In this document: positions 61,716 to 64,000 of the stretch, piece after piece | Layout: each line of letters begins with the position of its first letter | Position numbering within the stretch: the first letter of the stretch is position 1 | NCBI GenBank assembly: GCA_017522185.1 | Contig: JAFWZZ010000030.1 | Location: 16,375 to 80,374, forward strand | Direction of reading: 5' to 3' | DNA from: Bacillota bacterium | Lineage (GTDB): Bacteria; Bacillota; Clostridia; Peptostreptococcales; Anaerovoracaceae | DNA: 64,000 bases | Made by a program: the position numbers and the translations under genes | The notes under the pieces: model-generated | Seen by the model: only the letters and a program-made list of their open reading frames with translations | Told to the model about the DNA's origin: nothing | The model's database searches: none

Positions 61716-62033
61716 ATGGCAACTTGTAATGATAATATCGCTATGGTGGCAGGAGTGAACGCAGGCATCATAGCAGAACTGTTAGACGACATTCTGAAGG
61801 ACAACCTGGAGAATGTCTGCTCTGAATATGGGAAGCAGTGGTGCAGATGTTCGTATAAGACGATGATTGTGTACTGCCCGTTCCTTTCCATAGATCAGGC
61901 AAAGGGTGCTGTCTACGCCCTAAAGAAGAAAGGCATTATTTCTACTGCAAAGTTTAATGATACGAAGTTTGACCATACCAACTGGTATGCATTTACCGAG
62001 TATGGCAGACATCTTTTGGAGACGGGGTGGTAG
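61716..62033 (+). CDS. Small protein with winged-helix-like core
   Basis: 105 residues from the ATG preceded by GGAAGGGG. The middle (YCPFLSIDQAKGAVYALKKKGIISTAKFND) and the end (FDHTNWYAFTEYG) resemble the winged-helix module found in phage and plasmid replication organisers, with a Cys-rich insert (QWCRCSYKTMIVYC). A DNA-binding role is plausible. It starts a run of four small overlapping or closely spaced genes ending with the YdbC-like protein. Confidence 0.7.
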   Translation: MATCNDNIAMVAGVNAGIIAELLDDILKDNLENVCSEYGKQWCRCSYKTMIVYCPFLSIDQAKGAVYALKKKGIISTAKFNDTKFDHTNWYAFTEYGRHLLETGW

Positions 62034-62035
62034 TA

Positions 62036-62212
62036 ATGAGAGTACAGTGCCCGGATAATTGTGACTACAGACAGAAGGATGCACCTGTGTGCGGGTTCTG
62101 TCTGATGAAGATACTGGAAAGTATGAAACTAGAAGCTGAAGACGGAGGTGAAGAGAATGGATCGAAAGAGCAAGTTCAAGGTACTGGAGAAACTTCTGGA
62201 TGCAGGCTTTGA
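62036..62212 (+). CDS. Small Cys-rich protein
   Basis: 58 residues from the ATG 2 bases after the previous stop region (GGGGTGG upstream). N-terminal C5, C9, C19 and C22 (CPDNCDYRQ, CGFC) could bind zinc. The C-terminus is acidic and overlaps the next gene by 56 bases in another frame. No family recognised; retained because spacing and ribosome site fit. Confidence 0.55.
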   Translation: MRVQCPDNCDYRQKDAPVCGFCLMKILESMKLEAEDGGEENGSKEQVQGTGETSGCRL

Positions 62213-62387
62213 TGATGAGAAGAAAGTAACGAATTTTGAGCTGGCTGACATCGTCACGGCAAAGCTGGATAACAGGGAGATTCCGATTGTAATTGAATTA
62301 AGAGAGGCAGCAAAGAACCATAAAGTGATTTCGTTCTTTGCAGATAAGCTGGAGAAGAAAGAAGGAGGTAGCGACAATGGCAGATAG
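62157..62387 (+). CDS. Small helical accessory protein
   Basis: 76 residues: MDRKSKFKVLEKLLDAGFDDEKK is followed by FELADIVTAKL and VIELREAAKNHKVISFFADKL. GGAGGTGAAGAG precedes the ATG. No domain recognised. It overlaps both neighbours (56 and 11 bases), which suggests a tightly coupled operon. Confidence 0.68.
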   Translation: MDRKSKFKVLEKLLDAGFDDEKKVTNFELADIVTAKLDNREIPIVIELREAAKNHKVISFFADKLEKKEGGSDNGR

Positions 62388-62664
62388 AGTAACATTTGAA
62401 ATCAAGGCACAGCTTGGCGTGATTCAGGAGTATCCGACAGGATGGAAAAAGGAAATGAACATGGTTTCCTGGAATGGGAACGCAGCAAAGATTGATATCC
62501 GTGACTGGGACGAGAACCATGAAAAGATGTCGAGAGGGATTACGCTGAATGAAAAGGAAGTCGCAAATCTTTTAGATATTGTGACGGAGAAAGCACCTGA
62601 AATCAAAGAAGTCTTTGCGAAGGAAAAGGCAAGAGTAAAGGCTGAGCAGGAACAGGAACGCTAA
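62377..62664 (+). CDS. YdbC/PC4-like ssDNA-binding protein
   Basis: 95 residues of the PC4-type fold: VTFEIKAQLGVIQEYPTGWK, KEMNMVSWNGNAAKIDIRDW and HEKMSRGITLNEKEVANLLD. The PxGWxKELNxVSWNG and DIRDWxxxHxxMxRGITL words are diagnostic for bacterial YdbC proteins, which bind single-stranded DNA as dimers. AAGGAGGTAGCGACA precedes the ATG. Such proteins are common on conjugative elements, where they may guard single-stranded transfer DNA. A terminator follows. Confidence 0.9.
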   Translation: MADRVTFEIKAQLGVIQEYPTGWKKEMNMVSWNGNAAKIDIRDWDENHEKMSRGITLNEKEVANLLDIVTEKAPEIKEVFAKEKARVKAEQEQER

Positions 62665-62666
62665 AC

Positions 62667-62689
62667 ATGGGAGAGCAATCTCCCATTTA
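62667..62689 (+). terminator. Terminator after the YdbC-like gene
   Basis: ATGGGAGA and TCTCCCAT with a 4-base loop; the T-run is only TTT. Confidence 0.6.
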
Positions 62690-62713
62690 CATAGAGGAAG
62701 AGAGTGGTATAAT
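62686..62713 (+). promoter_or_regulatory. Promoter of the cargo lipoprotein gene
   Basis: TTTACA, 16 bases, TATAAT, about 40 bases upstream of the lipoprotein start. Confidence 0.65.
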
Positions 62714-62753
62714 GATATCAATAAACTTGAATTTGACGAAGGAGTATGATTTT

Positions 62754-63158
62754 ATGAAAAAGTTGATAGCAATGGTTTTAGCATTGGTTTGTGCGATAGG
62801 TTTAGTCGCTTGCGGTGGTAACACTAAAAATGTTAAAATCACAGATTATTCTTCCGAAATGTATTCTGATGCAGAAATTGAAAATGCAATTGATGTTGCA
62901 ATCAATTATTTTGAGAAGAATTTTGAGGGTTGCACCCTTACGGAAATCACATATTTGGGCGATGATAAGCTTGACGACTGGCAGGAGTTTGCAGAAAGAA
63001 ACAATGCAGACGATGTGATGGTGCTTGTTTCTTCTTTCAATGTAGATGCTTCTGGTGGAGATGGTTCTCTGAACCCAAACAGCACATATACAAATTGGAA
63101 GTGGATTTTAGTTAGAACTAATGGCGGAAAGTGGGAACACGTTGACCACGGATATTAA
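62754..63158 (+). CDS. Small lipoprotein, DUF4829-like
   Basis: 134 residues: signal peptide with lipobox LVACGG, then DAEIENAIDVAINYFEKNF, GCTLTEITYLGDDKL and a C-terminal WKWILVRTNGGKWEHVDHGY. This sequence pattern resembles DUF4829 lipoproteins of Clostridia. AAGGAG lies upstream of the ATG. The gene has its own promoter and is more AT-rich than the preceding operon, so it looks like later-acquired cargo. Function unknown. Confidence 0.78.
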   Translation: MKKLIAMVLALVCAIGLVACGGNTKNVKITDYSSEMYSDAEIENAIDVAINYFEKNFEGCTLTEITYLGDDKLDDWQEFAERNNADDVMVLVSSFNVDASGGDGSLNPNSTYTNWKWILVRTNGGKWEHVDHGY

Positions 63159-63184
63159 ACAGCCAAATTCCAATTTGTAGAGTT

Positions 63185-63200
63185 AGATAAATCTGAATTT
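63185..63200 (+). repeat. 16-bp direct repeat, left copy
   Basis: AGATAAATCTGAATTT, identical to 63896-63911; the two copies flank the HEXXH membrane-protein gene. Confidence 0.65.
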
Positions 63201-63215
63201 GTAGAGGGTGTATAT

Positions 63216-63875
63216 ATGAGTAGAGAAAATGAAAACAATAGAAAATTATCACCAGCGGAGAATGCTCGGAAGGCAAAGTTTGAAATTCAAAAGAATATAC
63301 TGCTTGATAAAGGGTTTGTAGTAAAAGATCTGACTATAGGGCTGGTATATGCAAATATAATGGCTTTTGTTCTTGCAATCCCTATTATAGTGTGTTTTGC
63401 AATAGTATATATTTTATGTAATATAGATCAGTTTGCAGGGTTCGGAATTTTTCTGGATATTAATATATTTTGGCGATTGATTGTTTTCTTAATTGGTTTC
63501 TTTATTCTTATCATTATACATGAAATGATTCATGGTATTACCTGGTCGTTATTTACCGAAAAGGGCTGGAAATCCATTTCTTTTGGATTCATCACAAAAT
63601 ATATGACGGCATATTGCACATGTGATGAGCCACTGCAGAAAAATCAGTATATTATAGGAGCATTGATGCCTACAATCATACTGGGAATCATCCCTGCTGC
63701 AATTGCAATTTTTAATGGCTCTGTCACGTTGTTTGCAATCGGTGCCATTATGACTTTAGCAGGCGGCGGTGATTTAACTATAATAATGAAATTGATTATG
63801 TTTAAGACTCGGGGCAAAGAGGTTGTATATATGGATCATCCATATCAGGCAGGTCTTGTAGCCTTTGTGAAATAA
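63216..63875 (+). CDS. DUF3267-like membrane protein with HEXXH motif
   Basis: 219 residues with four or five membrane helices (first about 45-70). HEMIHGI inside the second or third helix is a zinc-metalloprotease HEXXH site, as in DUF3267 proteins; CTCDEPL, YIIGALMPTIILG and GGGDLTIIMKL follow. GAGGGTG precedes the ATG. A membrane-embedded protease role is inferred from the motif; the substrate is unknown. It is AT-rich cargo flanked by a 16-bp direct repeat. Confidence 0.85.
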   Translation: MSRENENNRKLSPAENARKAKFEIQKNILLDKGFVVKDLTIGLVYANIMAFVLAIPIIVCFAIVYILCNIDQFAGFGIFLDINIFWRLIVFLIGFFILIIIHEMIHGITWSLFTEKGWKSISFGFITKYMTAYCTCDEPLQKNQYIIGALMPTIILGIIPAAIAIFNGSVTLFAIGAIMTLAGGGDLTIIMKLIMFKTRGKEVVYMDHPYQAGLVAFVK

Positions 63876-63895
63876 GGAATGGGTAATACGCAATC

Positions 63896-63911
63896 AGATA
63901 AATCTGAATTT
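63896..63911 (+). repeat. 16-bp direct repeat, right copy
   Basis: AGATAAATCTGAATTT. The remaining 89 bases to the window edge hold no feature I can support. Confidence 0.65.
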
Positions 63912-64000
63912 TATAGCGATGTAAAGTCATGTTGCGGAAATGTAAAGTTGATGTGGTGGCATCAAAAGGTGTTTATAGCTACAATGAAATCAACAAATTA

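Larger units (their letters stand above)
49385..64000 (+). mobile_element. Accessory element 2: ICE-like, integrated in uvrB, right end outside window
   Basis: Starts at the uvrB junction and continues past the window. Content: small paralogous proteins, parA-parB, an acidic lipoprotein, a VaFE-repeat surface protein, a winged-helix-type small protein, a YdbC-like ssDNA-binding protein and cargo (lipoprotein, HEXXH membrane protein). The parAB, VaFE and YdbC set is commonly seen in conjugative elements of gut Clostridia. No relaxase, coupling protein, T4SS ATPase or integrase lies in view, so the class is inferred. Confidence 0.65.

Noticed and set aside
49385-64000. Calling the element a prophage
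   Set aside because: No capsid, terminase, portal or tail genes; parAB, a VaFE protein and a YdbC-like protein fit an integrative conjugative element better.

Overview
The window looks like a chromosome segment of a low-to-mid GC Gram-positive anaerobe of the Clostridia (Bacillota), probably gut-associated. The evidence is strong AGGAGG ribosome sites, sigma-A promoters, the order SRP RNA-dnaX-ybaB-recR-(yaaL)-bofA, ECF vitamin transporters, FeoA/FeoB with its Cys-rich partner, sortase-type surface proteins and a LytTR/GHKL two-component pair. I cannot name the genus. I found no tRNA, rRNA or CRISPR array.

Region 1 (1-10.2 kb) is a cobamide module. A cobalamin riboswitch with an intrinsic terminator precedes an operon for an ECF transporter (EcfT, a fused double ATPase, an S component). 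Three exported proteins follow: a DUF4430 protein with a cell-wall anchor, an alpha-toroid protein and a membrane-anchored DUF4430 protein. A second alpha-toroid protein, a lipoprotein, lies just upstream. Alpha-toroid plus DUF4430-type beta domain are the two halves of animal transcobalamin and intrinsic factor, here on separate polypeptides next to a B12-controlled importer. A second cobalamin riboswitch controls a TIM-barrel protein that is a good candidate for the cobamide-remodelling hydrolase CbiR.

Region 2 (10.2-37.9 kb) is mostly housekeeping: an XRE regulator, pcrA-ligA-AIR-synthase-like operon, SRP RNA, dnaX-ybaB-recR, an inverted yaaL-like gene, bofA, three separately transcribed sodium symporters, a YbaK-like deacylase, a YitT protein, FMN-riboswitch-controlled ribU overlapping a creatininase-family gene, the feo locus with three TTAG-N6-CTAA boxes, a VOC protein, a NUDIX hydrolase, a CaiB/BaiF protein, a secreted repeat protein and an alkylsulfatase. 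Two intergenic gaps (10956-11256 and 31502-31800) hold four-unit arrays with an identical 81-bp period and mirror architecture but different core words (GTTTTC versus GTTTC). I cannot assign them to any known repeat class.

Region 3 (38.0-64.0 kb) is accessory DNA. Two related left ends (38003 and 49385) share a core matching uvrB codons and about 70 bp of downstream sequence. The first leads into an AT-rich segment with a LytTR regulator, a GHKL kinase and a 2817-residue exported protein. The second interrupts uvrB after about 90 codons and leads into an ICE-like element with parA-parB, small accessory proteins, a 2565-residue protein with 16 VaFE repeats in a triplet pattern, a YdbC-like ssDNA-binding protein and cargo. 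Its recombinase and conjugation genes, if present, lie beyond the window. Two near-identical SOS-type promoters, 11 kb apart, suggest that the two accessory segments accumulated at one uvrB site.
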